This document shows, one piece after another, positions 1-6,830 of a DNA stretch of 27,342 nucleotides (positions within the stretch are counted from its first letter, which is position 1; each line of letters opens with the position of its first letter). Below the pieces are notes generated by a model, which saw only the letters and a list, made by a program, of their open reading frames with translations, was not told where the DNA came from and did not search any database. The stretch comes from JAAYJM01 sp964498585. Its GTDB lineage: Bacteria > Bacteroidota > Ignavibacteria > Kapaibacteriales > UBA2268. The DNA lies in contig CAZCHH010000047.1 of NCBI GenBank assembly GCA_964498585.1, forward strand, positions 1 to 27,342. The letters run 5' to 3'. The translations under genes and the position numbers were made by a program.

Positions 1-71
1 AAGCACTTGCTTTATCTTGGTGTTCGGAATGACATTCTGATTTTGTACTTTTAGTTAGCAGTTTGGTATTA
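1..71. mobile_element. Right end of a MITE-like element, cut by the window edge
   Basis: This stretch matches the right part of the element at 22724-22945 (compare 1-71 with about 22876-22945). Shared landmarks are GGTTCGGAATGACAT-like sequence, the TTTTG tract and the terminal sequence GTTAGCAGTTTGGTATTA at 54-71. That terminus is the exact reverse complement of the left terminus of the other copy (22724-22741). The rest of this copy lies outside the window. No protein is encoded. It is most likely a small non-autonomous inverted-repeat element. Confidence 0.7.
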
Positions 72-90
72 ATACAACAAAGATATAGAT

Positions 91-126
91 GTCCTACATC
101 ACGAATATGAAGACATCTGGTTTTTA
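91..126. repeat. Short dispersed repeat, copy 1
   Basis: About 36 bp resembling 6831-6866: both carry CTACATC, then CGA, then GACATCTGG and a T-rich end, in the same orientation. This copy also holds an inverted repeat AGATGTC...GACATCT. No function is visible, and it could be the remnant of a larger dispersed element. Confidence 0.4.
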
Positions 127-155
127 AACTTTCGTAAATTTCAAAAAATATTAAA

Positions 156-1907
156 TCACAATTTTGCTAAAGGTAAAGTAAAATAGAAAGTAGTTCCAGC
201 TGAACGTTTGCTTTCGAACCAAATTTTTCCCTTGTGGTAATTTATAAATTCTTTGCAAAGTATAAGTCCTAATCCAGAACCAATCTCATTATTACTACCT
301 CTTCTAATGACTTTTTTGTTAAATTTAAAAATGTATTTTTTCAATTTGTCATCAATTCCAATTCCATTATCATTTATTGAAATTTCAACAAAAGAAGTAT
401 TTAATTCAATTGGCTTGCTATTAATAATAATTTTTGATTTTTGTTTGGAAAACTTGATTGAATTCGAAATCAGATTCCTAAAAAGAGAATTAATCATATT
501 ATAATCAACAAAAACAACAATTTTTTCATCGATATTGTTTTCTATAGTTAAATGTTTATCTTTTATGATATTTGAGAATAGCAAAAGTGATTCATTTATT
601 ATATCTTTTAAATAGAAGAAATTAGGATTATATTCAATATTTTTATTATTGATTTGAGTCCAAAGCAAAATATTTTCTAAGAAATCGAAAAGGTTCTTAG
701 AGGAGATGTGGATTTCTTTTAGAGCATCTCTGATTTCTTCTTTTGAAAAATTATGATATTCCTGAAAAATAAGGTTTGATAAACTAAGGAAGCCGAGAAT
801 AGATGATTTTAATTCAACTGATAAAATGGAAAAAAGCTCATCTTTTTTTAAATTCATATCAATAAAGAACTTTTCAGAATTAACAACTTCCTGGTATAAT
901 TCAATAATTTCAGTTGCAGTTTCTTCAGCAGCGAAATTAGACTTTTTTAGCTCGGAAATTAATCGGTCCTTTTCTAGATCATTTGATTTTTCAGAATGAA
1001 TATCAATGACGAGACCAACTATTGTCGTAGGCAGATTGTTTTTTGGGTCAGTGTAATAACTCTGCCCAATGCACTTCACCCATATCCAGTCATTTGGCTG
1101 CTTTTTAACTCTAAATGTTGATTCAAAGATTTTTAATTTATTCTGAATAAACATTTCGTAGTCGTTGTTTACTCTACTTATATCTTCATTATTTATTAAT
1201 TCAAGCCATTTGTTTAATTCATTTCCTTTAACATCTTTGTTTAAACCTAAAATTTCATATACTTGCTCGCTAACTGTAATATCCATTTGATTTATTTCAA
1301 CTCGCCATAAGCCAATTTTAGCAAAAGAAAGTACTTTATTCAATAAATTCTGGTCAGTGAAAAGTAATCTATTAAGATAGTCCTTTTTATTTGAATTTAA
1401 TTTTGAGAAATATTGTGCTTCATTTGTTATTGCTAATGCTTGTTTTAGAGAACTAAAAATTTGCTTAACATTTCTGATTATACTTTCAGTTTCATCTCCA
1501 ATAGCTGAATTATTGAAACAAGTTCCTATAACTTCAATAAGTTCGTTATTATAAAACACAGGAACAAGAGTAACAAATAAATTAATATTGTTTATCTGAG
1601 CATTAAACTCAACAATTTGCCCATTGAATGCAGTTTCTATATATTCCAATACATTATTGTAAACACTTTCACCAAAAACATCAGATATAGTCAAGCCATA
1701 AGTATTTAATTTATTTACAGGAAAATCATCTAAAATTGAATTATAAAAATCAGTAAACACAACTTTGTTTGTTTGTGTTTTTTGTAATTTGATTACAATA
1801 CTTTGATTATTATATGAAAGATTATTTTTTTCTTTGGCTAATTTGTCTAAAGTTATTAAGTAATTTTCAAATAAATTGATAATATTTTCAAGGTTATCAT
1901 TTTTCAT
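156..1907 (-). CDS. Double-PAS sensor-histidine-kinase-like protein lacking the phosphoacceptor His
   Basis: The 583-residue protein has no signal peptide or membrane segment, so it is probably cytoplasmic. A PAS-like region lies near residues 50-132 and a PAS/PAC region near 190-315 (FRVKKQPNDWIWVKC, then TTIVGLVIDIH). A helical linker (320-350) leads to a HisKA-like dimerisation helix pair (350-420). The HATPase domain is complete: N-box with Asn482 (NLISNSIKFS), G1 DNGIGID at 513-519, G2 GSGLGLILCKEF at 543-554 and the closing GTTFYF. The H-box, normally S-H-[DE]-L-[KR], reads SVELK: residue 364 is Val (GTT codon at 816-818). The protein may therefore bind ATP without classical autophosphorylation, acting as a pseudokinase or phosphatase-like partner, or it may use another residue. 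The start is supported by AAGGAT upstream, inside the end of the methyltransferase gene that directly abuts it. No response regulator is present in the window. Confidence 0.88.
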   Translation of the reverse strand: MKNDNLENIINLFENYLITLDKLAKEKNNLSYNNQSIVIKLQKTQTNKVVFTDFYNSILDDFPVNKLNTYGLTISDVFGESVYNNVLEYIETAFNGQIVEFNAQINNINLFVTLVPVFYNNELIEVIGTCFNNSAIGDETESIIRNVKQIFSSLKQALAITNEAQYFSKLNSNKKDYLNRLLFTDQNLLNKVLSFAKIGLWRVEINQMDITVSEQVYEILGLNKDVKGNELNKWLELINNEDISRVNNDYEMFIQNKLKIFESTFRVKKQPNDWIWVKCIGQSYYTDPKNNLPTTIVGLVIDIHSEKSNDLEKDRLISELKKSNFAAEETATEIIELYQEVVNSEKFFIDMNLKKDELFSILSVELKSSILGFLSLSNLIFQEYHNFSKEEIRDALKEIHISSKNLFDFLENILLWTQINNKNIEYNPNFFYLKDIINESLLLFSNIIKDKHLTIENNIDEKIVVFVDYNMINSLFRNLISNSIKFSKQKSKIIINSKPIELNTSFVEISINDNGIGIDDKLKKYIFKFNKKVIRRGSNNEIGSGLGLILCKEFINYHKGKIWFESKRSAGTTFYFTLPLAKL

Positions 1908-2765
1908 TTATATTCTATCCTTTTTTGCTCTTAAGATTGCTTTTCTTATAAATGGAGCTTCAAGATGATTATAATAAAAAATCATATAACCTTTTGAAAA
2001 TTCAGTAATAAAATTATGCTGCGTTAAAAGAGCGTTTATATCTTTAGCATCATTTTGTCTATGATAAGTGCAAACAGCCAATTTTATTTTTTCTACTTTT
2101 TCTAACAAGTTCTTACTTCCTTTTAATACATCTAATTCACTTCCTTCAACATCCATTTTTATAAAATCAATTTTATTGTTTTTAAAGAAATTATCTATTG
2201 TACAATTTTTTTCATCATCAATATTAGATACAAATTTATTAATTATTTCAACTTTCGATTTCCAGGGACTAAATGTGGATTCTAAAGCTTCGAGCCACAT
2301 AGAATCGGCTTCAAATATGTAAATCTTTGCAGCTTTTTCAATAATAGAAAGTGAAAAATTTCCTTCAGCAGCCCCTATATCTAAAACTACATCGCCGGTA
2401 TTAACGTTATAATCTTCTGTTAAATAACGATGCGGCGATTCTATATCCTGCTCTATTTGTAATACCGGATAACATTTTTTTATATAATTCTTTTTCCAAT
2501 CTCTTCTAAAGTAAAGTCGTTTACCATTTTCTACAATATAATTTAAATTATTGGATTTATCTTTAAGAATTTCTAATCTTTTACATTTATATTTTTTTGT
2601 AAAATTATATGGAAAAACGCTAATTAGATTTCTTTTTAAATAGTATAAAACCTGCTTCTGTTCCTCGTTAATCTGATTCATAGGTATAGAATTCAAATGC
2701 TTTATTATTTTCCAGTGTAAAGAAAATAACTGTCTATGAAAAAAGTATTCTTTTAGTTCGTTCAT
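1908..2765 (-). CDS. FkbM-family SAM-dependent methyltransferase
   Basis: 285 residues. The C-terminal two thirds is a Rossmann methyltransferase: motif I VVLDIGAAEGN at 126-136, the acidic strand-2 end FEAD at 151-154, and the FkbM signature FIKMDVEGSELDVLKG at 201-216. The family typically O-methylates sugars, polyketides or other small or surface molecules; the substrate here cannot be read from sequence. The N-terminal about 110 residues are basic and aromatic-rich and I do not recognise them. There is no signal peptide, so it should be cytoplasmic. The stop codon is immediately followed by the ATG of the kinase-like gene, so the two are translationally coupled. No clear Shine-Dalgarno precedes its own ATG (only A/T-rich sequence, which is usual in Bacteroidota). 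A good promoter match lies at 2854-2884. Confidence 0.88.
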   Translation of the reverse strand: MNELKEYFFHRQLFSLHWKIIKHLNSIPMNQINEEQKQVLYYLKRNLISVFPYNFTKKYKCKRLEILKDKSNNLNYIVENGKRLYFRRDWKKNYIKKCYPVLQIEQDIESPHRYLTEDYNVNTGDVVLDIGAAEGNFSLSIIEKAAKIYIFEADSMWLEALESTFSPWKSKVEIINKFVSNIDDEKNCTIDNFFKNNKIDFIKMDVEGSELDVLKGSKNLLEKVEKIKLAVCTYHRQNDAKDINALLTQHNFITEFSKGYMIFYYNHLEAPFIRKAILRAKKDRI

Positions 2766-2853
2766 AATTAATAAAATAATTCAAATATTATCAAATAACC
2801 TCAGAAATTTCTCCTGCAAGAGACGAATGTAATATTTTCCGCTCCTTTCCATA

Positions 2854-2884
2854 CAAAAATATTCTTTTTCTTTTATCCCACAAA
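2854..2884 (-). promoter_or_regulatory. Bacteroidota-type promoter for the methyltransferase/kinase operon
   Basis: Read on the minus strand: TTTG (2884-2881), 19-nt spacer, TATTTTTG (2861-2854). This fits the Bacteroidota primary sigma consensus TTTG-N(about 19)-TAnnTTTG exactly. It lies about 90 bp upstream of the 2765 start codon, leaving a plausible leader of about 80 nt. Transcription itself is inferred. Confidence 0.6.
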
Positions 2885-3068
2885 GGATTTTATTAAGTTT
2901 CTTTTGTCTTTAAACTGTGATTTTGGATTCAATTAAATAAAAGCTTTTCAAATCTAACAAGTCGCGCGCTGCTATTGAGCAAAAATTTTAGACATTCATA
3001 CTTGACTCACAATCAGACATTCGGTAATCTCTTTTTACTACAAAATTTGCCATATTATTGAACCCTTT
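2885..3068. other. Gene-free AT-rich spacer
   Basis: With the promoter and leader at 2766-2884 this makes a gap of just over 300 bp between the operon start and the repeat block. Apart from the promoter match I see no ORF of note, no convincing hairpin with a T-tract and no repeat shared with the rest of the window. A short GC-richer patch (TCGCGCGCTGC near 2962-2972) stands out, without an evident role. Confidence 0.5.
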
Positions 3069-3095
3069 TTAATAATTAAACAAATGAATTTTAAT

Positions 3096-3179
3096 ATTAA
3101 ACAATTTAGAATTCATATTATTCAAATCACTTTTCATATTATTTAAATCACTTTTCATATTATTCAAATCACTTTTCAT
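3096..3179. repeat. AT-rich 21-bp tandem repeat
   Basis: Three near-identical 21-bp units occupy 3117-3137, 3138-3158 and 3159-3179. They differ by a single C/T change (TTCAAATCAC versus TTTAAATCAC). A degenerate unit at 3096-3116 precedes them. Period 21 equals seven codons, so frames remain open: the minus strand reads as heptads of the type NNMKSDL, and the plus strand, in the frame of the next ORF, reads as FKSLFIL. The array directly adjoins a second 21-bp array with a different sequence. Confidence 0.9.
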
Positions 3180-3189
3180 ATTAACGAAC

Positions 3190-3504
3190 AAGATGGAAGA
3201 AATGAACTCTCTGGCGGAAGACATGAAATCTCCGGCGGAAGACCTGAACACTCTGGCGGAAGACTTGAACTCTCTGGCGGAAGACAAGAACTCTCTGGCG
3301 GAAGATTTGAAATCTCCGGCGGAAGACAAGAACTCTCTGGCGGAAGACTTGAAATCACCGGCGGAAGATTTGAAATCACCGGCGGAAGACTTGAAATCAC
3401 CGGCGGAAGACCTGAACACTCTGGCGGAAGACTTGAACACTCTGGCGGAAGACCTAAACTCTCTGGCGGAAGACCTGAAATCTCCAACGGAAGGCATAAA
3501 ATCG
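3190..3504. repeat. GC-richer 21-bp tandem repeat (13 clean units)
   Basis: Thirteen uninterrupted 21-bp units run from 3211 to 3483, with one degenerate unit at each end (3190-3210 and 3484-3504). The core GGCGGAAGA is invariant in all 13 units. Variation is confined to the second base (CTG or CCG) and the last ten positions (for example GACTTGAAC, GATTTGAAA, GACAAGAAC). The GC content is clearly above that of the flanks. Because the period is a multiple of three, one plus-strand frame and two minus-strand frames stay open as heptapeptide repeats. It is not a CRISPR: there are no spacers. Length polymorphism between strains would be expected. Confidence 0.95.
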
Positions 3505-3582
3505 CTGTTTTTAACAAAAAACTACTTGAAAAACACTATTACAGCAAAGTGCAAAGGGAATAAGCCCTTTATTTTCATTTAA
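3193..3582 (+). CDS. Possible heptad-repeat (coiled-coil) protein encoded by the 21-bp array
   Basis: This is one of three overlapping frames that could be coding (129 residues). It reads as repeats of [L/P]-A-E-D-[L/M/K]-[N/K]-[S/T] from residue 7 to about 104, ending in a short unrelated tail. Hydrophobic residues spaced four then three apart within an acidic, polar heptad are typical of a coiled coil. Points in favour: many differences between units are synonymous in this frame (GAC/GAT, TTG/CTG/CTA, TCT/TCA), and a terminator-like hairpin sits at 3553-3570 in the plus direction. Points against: no ribosome binding site, no recognised promoter, and all other genes in the window run on the minus strand. 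The minus-strand alternatives are 3069-3497 (SSAREF-type heptads continuing into NNMKSDL heptads) and 3176-3517 (LPPE-type heptads). It may also be non-coding. Confidence 0.35.
   Translation: MEEMNSLAEDMKSPAEDLNTLAEDLNSLAEDKNSLAEDLKSPAEDKNSLAEDLKSPAEDLKSPAEDLKSPAEDLNTLAEDLNTLAEDLNSLAEDLKSPTEGIKSLFLTKNYLKNTITAKCKGNKPFIFI
3553..3570 (+). terminator. Weak terminator-like hairpin after the 21-bp array
   Basis: AAAGGG (3553-3558) pairs with CCCTTT (3565-3570) around a 6-nt loop, followed by ATTTTCATTT. The T-rich tail exists only in the plus direction, so it would end a rightward transcript through the repeat. It overlaps the last codons of the possible plus-strand ORF, which is a little odd for a genuine gene end. 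The stem is short and the call is modest. Confidence 0.35.
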
Positions 3583-3737
3583 ATATAAAAGGAATACAAA
3601 AATCTCAATGAAAATAAAGAAAATTATTTTTAGAATAAAAGAGGAAATTTGTGTTTTTTGATATTTTTTTGTATTTGAACCTTGATTGAAAGGATTTAAA
3701 GATTACCTGATTATTACAATTAACAATAAAAATAATA

Positions 3738-3754
3738 ATTAACAATTAATAATT
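3738..3754. repeat. Short dispersed AT-rich repeat, copy 1
   Basis: ATTAACAATTAATAATT is identical at 21358-21374. Low complexity in an AT-rich genome makes chance plausible, but both copies sit beside other repeats or at the edge of a gene. Confidence 0.3.
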
Positions 3755-3778
3755 CACCTTACGCATTCCCCTCTCAAG

Positions 3779-4257
3779 AGGGGCAGGGGCAGGGCTGATA
3801 CGTTCTTTATAATTATTTTTTTTTAACGTTCAGAAACAATTTTCATTTTTATAAAATTCCGTTAGGAATTTAATATTGGTAGAAAAATAACGAATTGATT
3901 GTTGTAACTCCGTAGGAGTTAAATATTTAATACATCTTGATTAATATTCAACTCCTACGGAGTTGTAAAACAAAAATAGATGCAATTTCTACCAATATTT
4001 TACTCCTACGGAGTAAAAAGAATAAAATCGTTATGAATTCTAACACTTTTTAAAGAACGTATCAGCCCTGGGGGCAGGGGCTGTGTTCTTTTTCTTTTTT
4101 TCAATAATGAATCTGGGAACAAGAAGTAATTCTTTTAACTATGATGTTTGTGATAAAAATGTATGTTTATTATCATAAGAACGGTACTAATCACAACAAT
4201 CACAGTTTAAAACAGAATTGATTTAATATGAAAGACCAAGAACACACCCCTGCCCCC
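3779..4257. mobile_element. Inverted-repeat element C, interrupted by element A
   Basis: If element A and one copy of its flanking duplication are removed, the left end reads AGGGGCAGGGGCTGTGTTCTT (3779-3789 joined to 4081-4090). The right end at 4237-4256 reads AAGAACACACCCCTGCCCC, its reverse complement apart from a single-base gap. A second pair of inverted arms lies inside: 4128-4154 (ending GATGTTTGTGAT) and 4190-4219 (starting ATCACAACAATCACAG). Just left of the element is a perfect 7-bp hairpin (CCCCTCT-CA-AGAGGGG, 3768-3783). There is no ORF. This is a non-autonomous, cruciform-capable repeat of unknown mobility class. Confidence 0.65.
3790..4070. mobile_element. MITE-like element A with perfect 20-bp inverted termini and a flanking 10-bp duplication
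   Basis: This 281-bp element starts with CAGGGCTGATACGTTCTTTA (3790-3809) and ends with its exact reverse complement (4051-4070). The ten bases on each side are identical, GGGGCAGGGG at 3780-3789 and at 4071-4080, as expected of a target-site duplication. The interior is itself nearly palindromic: AATATTGGTAGAAA (3872-3885) pairs with 3986-3999, AACTCCGTAGGAGTT (3906-3920) with 3950-3964, and the imperfect palindrome at 3854-3871 mirrors the one at 4001-4015. There is no ORF. The transposase must be elsewhere, and the family is unassigned. Confidence 0.85.
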
Positions 4258-4344
4258 CATGACTGATACGTTCTTTGAAATACTCTTTCCAGCCATACGA
4301 TCAATAAGTTAATAGTATGACTATAAAAGAACGTATCAGCCCTG
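4258..4344. mobile_element. MITE-like element B sharing the termini of element A
   Basis: 87 bp. The left terminus (4258-4276) is CATGACTGATACGTTCTTT. The right terminus (4326-4344) is the reverse complement of CAGGGCTGATACGTTCTTT, so the two agree at 17 of 19 positions. These are the same ends as element A, but the interior is only about 50 bp and unrelated, suggesting an internally deleted or different family member. It abuts the right end of element C on one side and the octamer array on the other. I could not identify a clear target-site duplication. Confidence 0.7.
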
Positions 4345-4455
4345 CCAATAATCCAATAACCCAATAACCAATAACCTAATAACCCAATAACCTAATAACC
4401 TAATAACCAATAACCTAATTACCCAATAACCCAATAACCTAATAACTAATAATCC
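4345..4455. repeat. Octamer tandem repeat, consensus CYAATAAC
   Basis: About 14 units of 7-8 bp (CCAATAAC and CTAATAAC, with occasional single-base losses such as CCAATAA). The array begins immediately after the right terminus of element B and ends about 30 bp before the stop codon of ppk1. It is a simple-sequence repeat that would be prone to slippage; no coding role is seen. Confidence 0.9.
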
Positions 4456-4485
4456 TTTATTAGAATTACAAATTATGAACTTATT

Positions 4486-6624
4486 TTATATCTTATTCTG
4501 AATATAAGGAATAAACGAATGCCCGTTTTTCTTTTTTGATTTTTTAATTTCCTGTAGGAAATATTCCTGAGCTGCAAATCTTTTTTCTTTATCCTTGGGA
4601 GTAATCTTTTCGTATTTCCCATTAGGAAGGAGCCGCCAGGATTTAGTATTATCCTGCCAATAAATATTCAAAATATTTATAAGTTTTTTCTGTAAGAACT
4701 TATCATAAATCGGATACATAAGTTCAACGCGTTTATGTAAATTGCGGGACATCCAATCTGCGCTACCTAGATATATTTCTTCTTTACCAGCGTTTTTGAA
4801 ATAAAAAATACGTGAATGTTCTAAAAATCTACCTATAATACTTCGCACCTCAATATTTTCACTAAGTCCTTGAACTCCCGGTCTTAGGCAGCAAACACCG
4901 CGAATAAGCAGTTTTATTTTTACTCCTTTTTGAGATGCTTTGTATAACTTTTGAATAACCTCTTCGTGAGCAATAGAATTCATTTTAATAAAGATTTCAG
5001 AAGGATTATCCGGAGAGTGTAGCTCTATTTCTCTGTCAATTAAGCTGATTATTCTCTGCCTTAAATTTATTGGAGCAACAAGAAAAGCATTCCATTCCTT
5101 TTGGTATGAATAACTTGTCAGGTAATTGAAAAGGAAAATAGCATCAGTAGTAAAATCCGGTCTGACAGTAAAAAATCCGACATCAGTATATAAACGGGAT
5201 GTAACAGGATTATAATTACCTGTAGAAAGATGCAGATATTTAATAAATTTATCTGATTCTTTTCGGACAACAAGAGCAATTTTGCAGTGTGTTTTTAATC
5301 CAAGGACGCCATAAATAACGTGAACTCCGAGCTGTTCGAGTTCTTTAGCCCAAATAATATTATTTTCTTCATCGAAGCGTGCTTTTAATTCGACGAAAGC
5401 AGTAACGTCTTTGCCATTTCCGGCAGCTCTTTTTAATGCTTCTACAACTGGCGAATTCATACCAACACGGTAAAGAGTAATTTTGATTGCTACTACTTTT
5501 GGGTCTGTTGCTGCTTCATTTAAAAATTTTAATACACTTTGAGTAAAGGAGTCAAAAGGGCGATGTATTAAAATATCTTTCTTTGCTATTGTTTCAAAAA
5601 TATTGGAATCTTCTGAAGCTAAATCTGAAATTATATTTGCCTGAAATGGAACATCTTTCAGATGGTGAATATCTATTTTGCTAAGCTCCATAAAATCTGG
5701 AAGCTTCAGTGGTCTGTTTAAAGTATAAACATAGTCATCTTCAATTTCGATAGCTTTCTTTAAAATGCCGACTAAATAATCCGGCATATTAGCATTGATT
5801 TCCAAACGAACAGCAGCAGTTCCCCAGCTACGAAGCTTAATTTGTTCTGCGACTTCTTTTAGCAAATCTTCTGCTTCGTCATCAGCTATTTCAATATCGG
5901 CGTCGCGGGTAACTCTGAATGTGTTTGCTGTGATTATTTCATAACCCGGAAATAGTATTCCGGAATTTTCGATAATAATATCTTCAAGCATTACAAAATG
6001 GTAGCCCTTTGAACGTTTAAGATTAACAAAGCGAGGCAGAATAGATGGCAACTGTAAAATAGAAATACGGCGTTCTCCAAAACTACTTGATTTGTCTTCC
6101 AGGACAAATGCAATATTTAAAGAACGATTTATAATCCTTGGAAAAGGATGCGCCTGGTCTAAACTTAAAGGAGTAAGAACCGGCAGAACAAGGTCACAGA
6201 AGTAATTTTTAAAATACTCTTTATCGCTTTTACTTAATTTATCAAAAGTATGGAAAACGACACCTTCTTTCTCTAAAGCAGGCATTATCTCATCATTTAA
6301 TATTTTCTCCTGATTAGTATAGAGAACTTCCAATCGTTTTCTTATTTCAAATAGCTGTTCCTGAGGCGTCAAGCCATCGAAAGAAAGCGTGGGAATATCA
6401 GCTTCCTTTTGTCCAATCAAGCCAGCAACGCGAATCATAAAAAACTCGTCAAGATTTGAACTAAGTATTGCTATGAATTTTAAGCGCTCAAGCAAAGGAT
6501 GCTGGTCATTCCTTGCCTCTTCAAGTACTCGACTGTTGAATTCTAATAAGCTAAGTTCTCTATTAAAAAAATAATCCTTGTTTTTATTTTCTTTTATATT
6601 TCTTGTTATAAAGTCTGGTTCCAT
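4486..6624 (-). CDS. ppk1: Polyphosphate kinase 1
   Basis: Reversibly transfers the gamma-phosphate of ATP to polyphosphate, making the phosphate polymer used for storage and stress survival. At 712 residues it has normal family length and all four domains: N-terminal (FFNRELSLLEFNSRVLEEA, 19-37; SSNLDEFFMIRVAG, 55-68), head (about 115-320, LPVLTPLSLDQAHPFP at 147-162), and the C1 and C2 catalytic domains. The phosphorylated His is His446 in LGLKTHCKIALVVRKE; a second conserved His is His603 in GRFLEHSRIFYF. YLHLSTGNYNP (463-473) and YLGSADWMSRNLHKRVE (618-634) are further family signatures. The start at ATG 6624 fits the usual N-terminus but has no Shine-Dalgarno. It stands alone: no exopolyphosphatase or phosphate-regulon gene is adjacent, and repeats lie just downstream of its stop. 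Confidence 0.97.
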   Translation of the reverse strand: MEPDFITRNIKENKNKDYFFNRELSLLEFNSRVLEEARNDQHPLLERLKFIAILSSNLDEFFMIRVAGLIGQKEADIPTLSFDGLTPQEQLFEIRKRLEVLYTNQEKILNDEIMPALEKEGVVFHTFDKLSKSDKEYFKNYFCDLVLPVLTPLSLDQAHPFPRIINRSLNIAFVLEDKSSSFGERRISILQLPSILPRFVNLKRSKGYHFVMLEDIIIENSGILFPGYEIITANTFRVTRDADIEIADDEAEDLLKEVAEQIKLRSWGTAAVRLEINANMPDYLVGILKKAIEIEDDYVYTLNRPLKLPDFMELSKIDIHHLKDVPFQANIISDLASEDSNIFETIAKKDILIHRPFDSFTQSVLKFLNEAATDPKVVAIKITLYRVGMNSPVVEALKRAAGNGKDVTAFVELKARFDEENNIIWAKELEQLGVHVIYGVLGLKTHCKIALVVRKESDKFIKYLHLSTGNYNPVTSRLYTDVGFFTVRPDFTTDAIFLFNYLTSYSYQKEWNAFLVAPINLRQRIISLIDREIELHSPDNPSEIFIKMNSIAHEEVIQKLYKASQKGVKIKLLIRGVCCLRPGVQGLSENIEVRSIIGRFLEHSRIFYFKNAGKEEIYLGSADWMSRNLHKRVELMYPIYDKFLQKKLINILNIYWQDNTKSWRLLPNGKYEKITPKDKEKRFAAQEYFLQEIKKSKKKNGHSFIPYIQNKI

Positions 6625-6830
6625 ATTATTTATTATTAAATATCAGTGTAATTTTCAATAAACATAACACATAATTTATTAAAAACTTTACAATTTAATA
6701 AATATTTCAATATAAAAACTGAGAATTTTTCTGTTTTATTTTATGAATGGTATGCTTACTTTATCAATATCAATTTATTTTCAAATAGTAAAATATTAAT
6801 TTCTATTTTAAGGAAATCAAAATAAAGAAA

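Noticed and set aside
253..504. Plus-strand ORF inside the kinase-like gene
   Set aside because: It lies antisense to the conserved HATPase domain, has no homology-like features and has low-complexity composition; a shadow frame.
156..1907. Kinase-like gene as a frameshifted pseudogene
   Set aside because: The frame is intact over 583 codons with all ATP-binding boxes; only the His is replaced, so it is reported as a pseudokinase candidate.
2068..2322. Plus-strand ORF inside the methyltransferase gene
   Set aside because: Antisense to the FkbM signature region; Ser/Phe/Leu-rich composition typical of a complementary frame.
3190..3504. CRISPR array
   Set aside because: The 21-bp units are contiguous with no spacers and there are no cas genes; it is a minisatellite.
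3069..3517. Minus-strand ORFs across the 21-bp arrays (3069-3497 and 3176-3517)
   Set aside because: They stay open mainly because the period is divisible by three. No ribosome binding site or promoter was seen. Kept only as alternatives in the entry for the plus-strand ORF.
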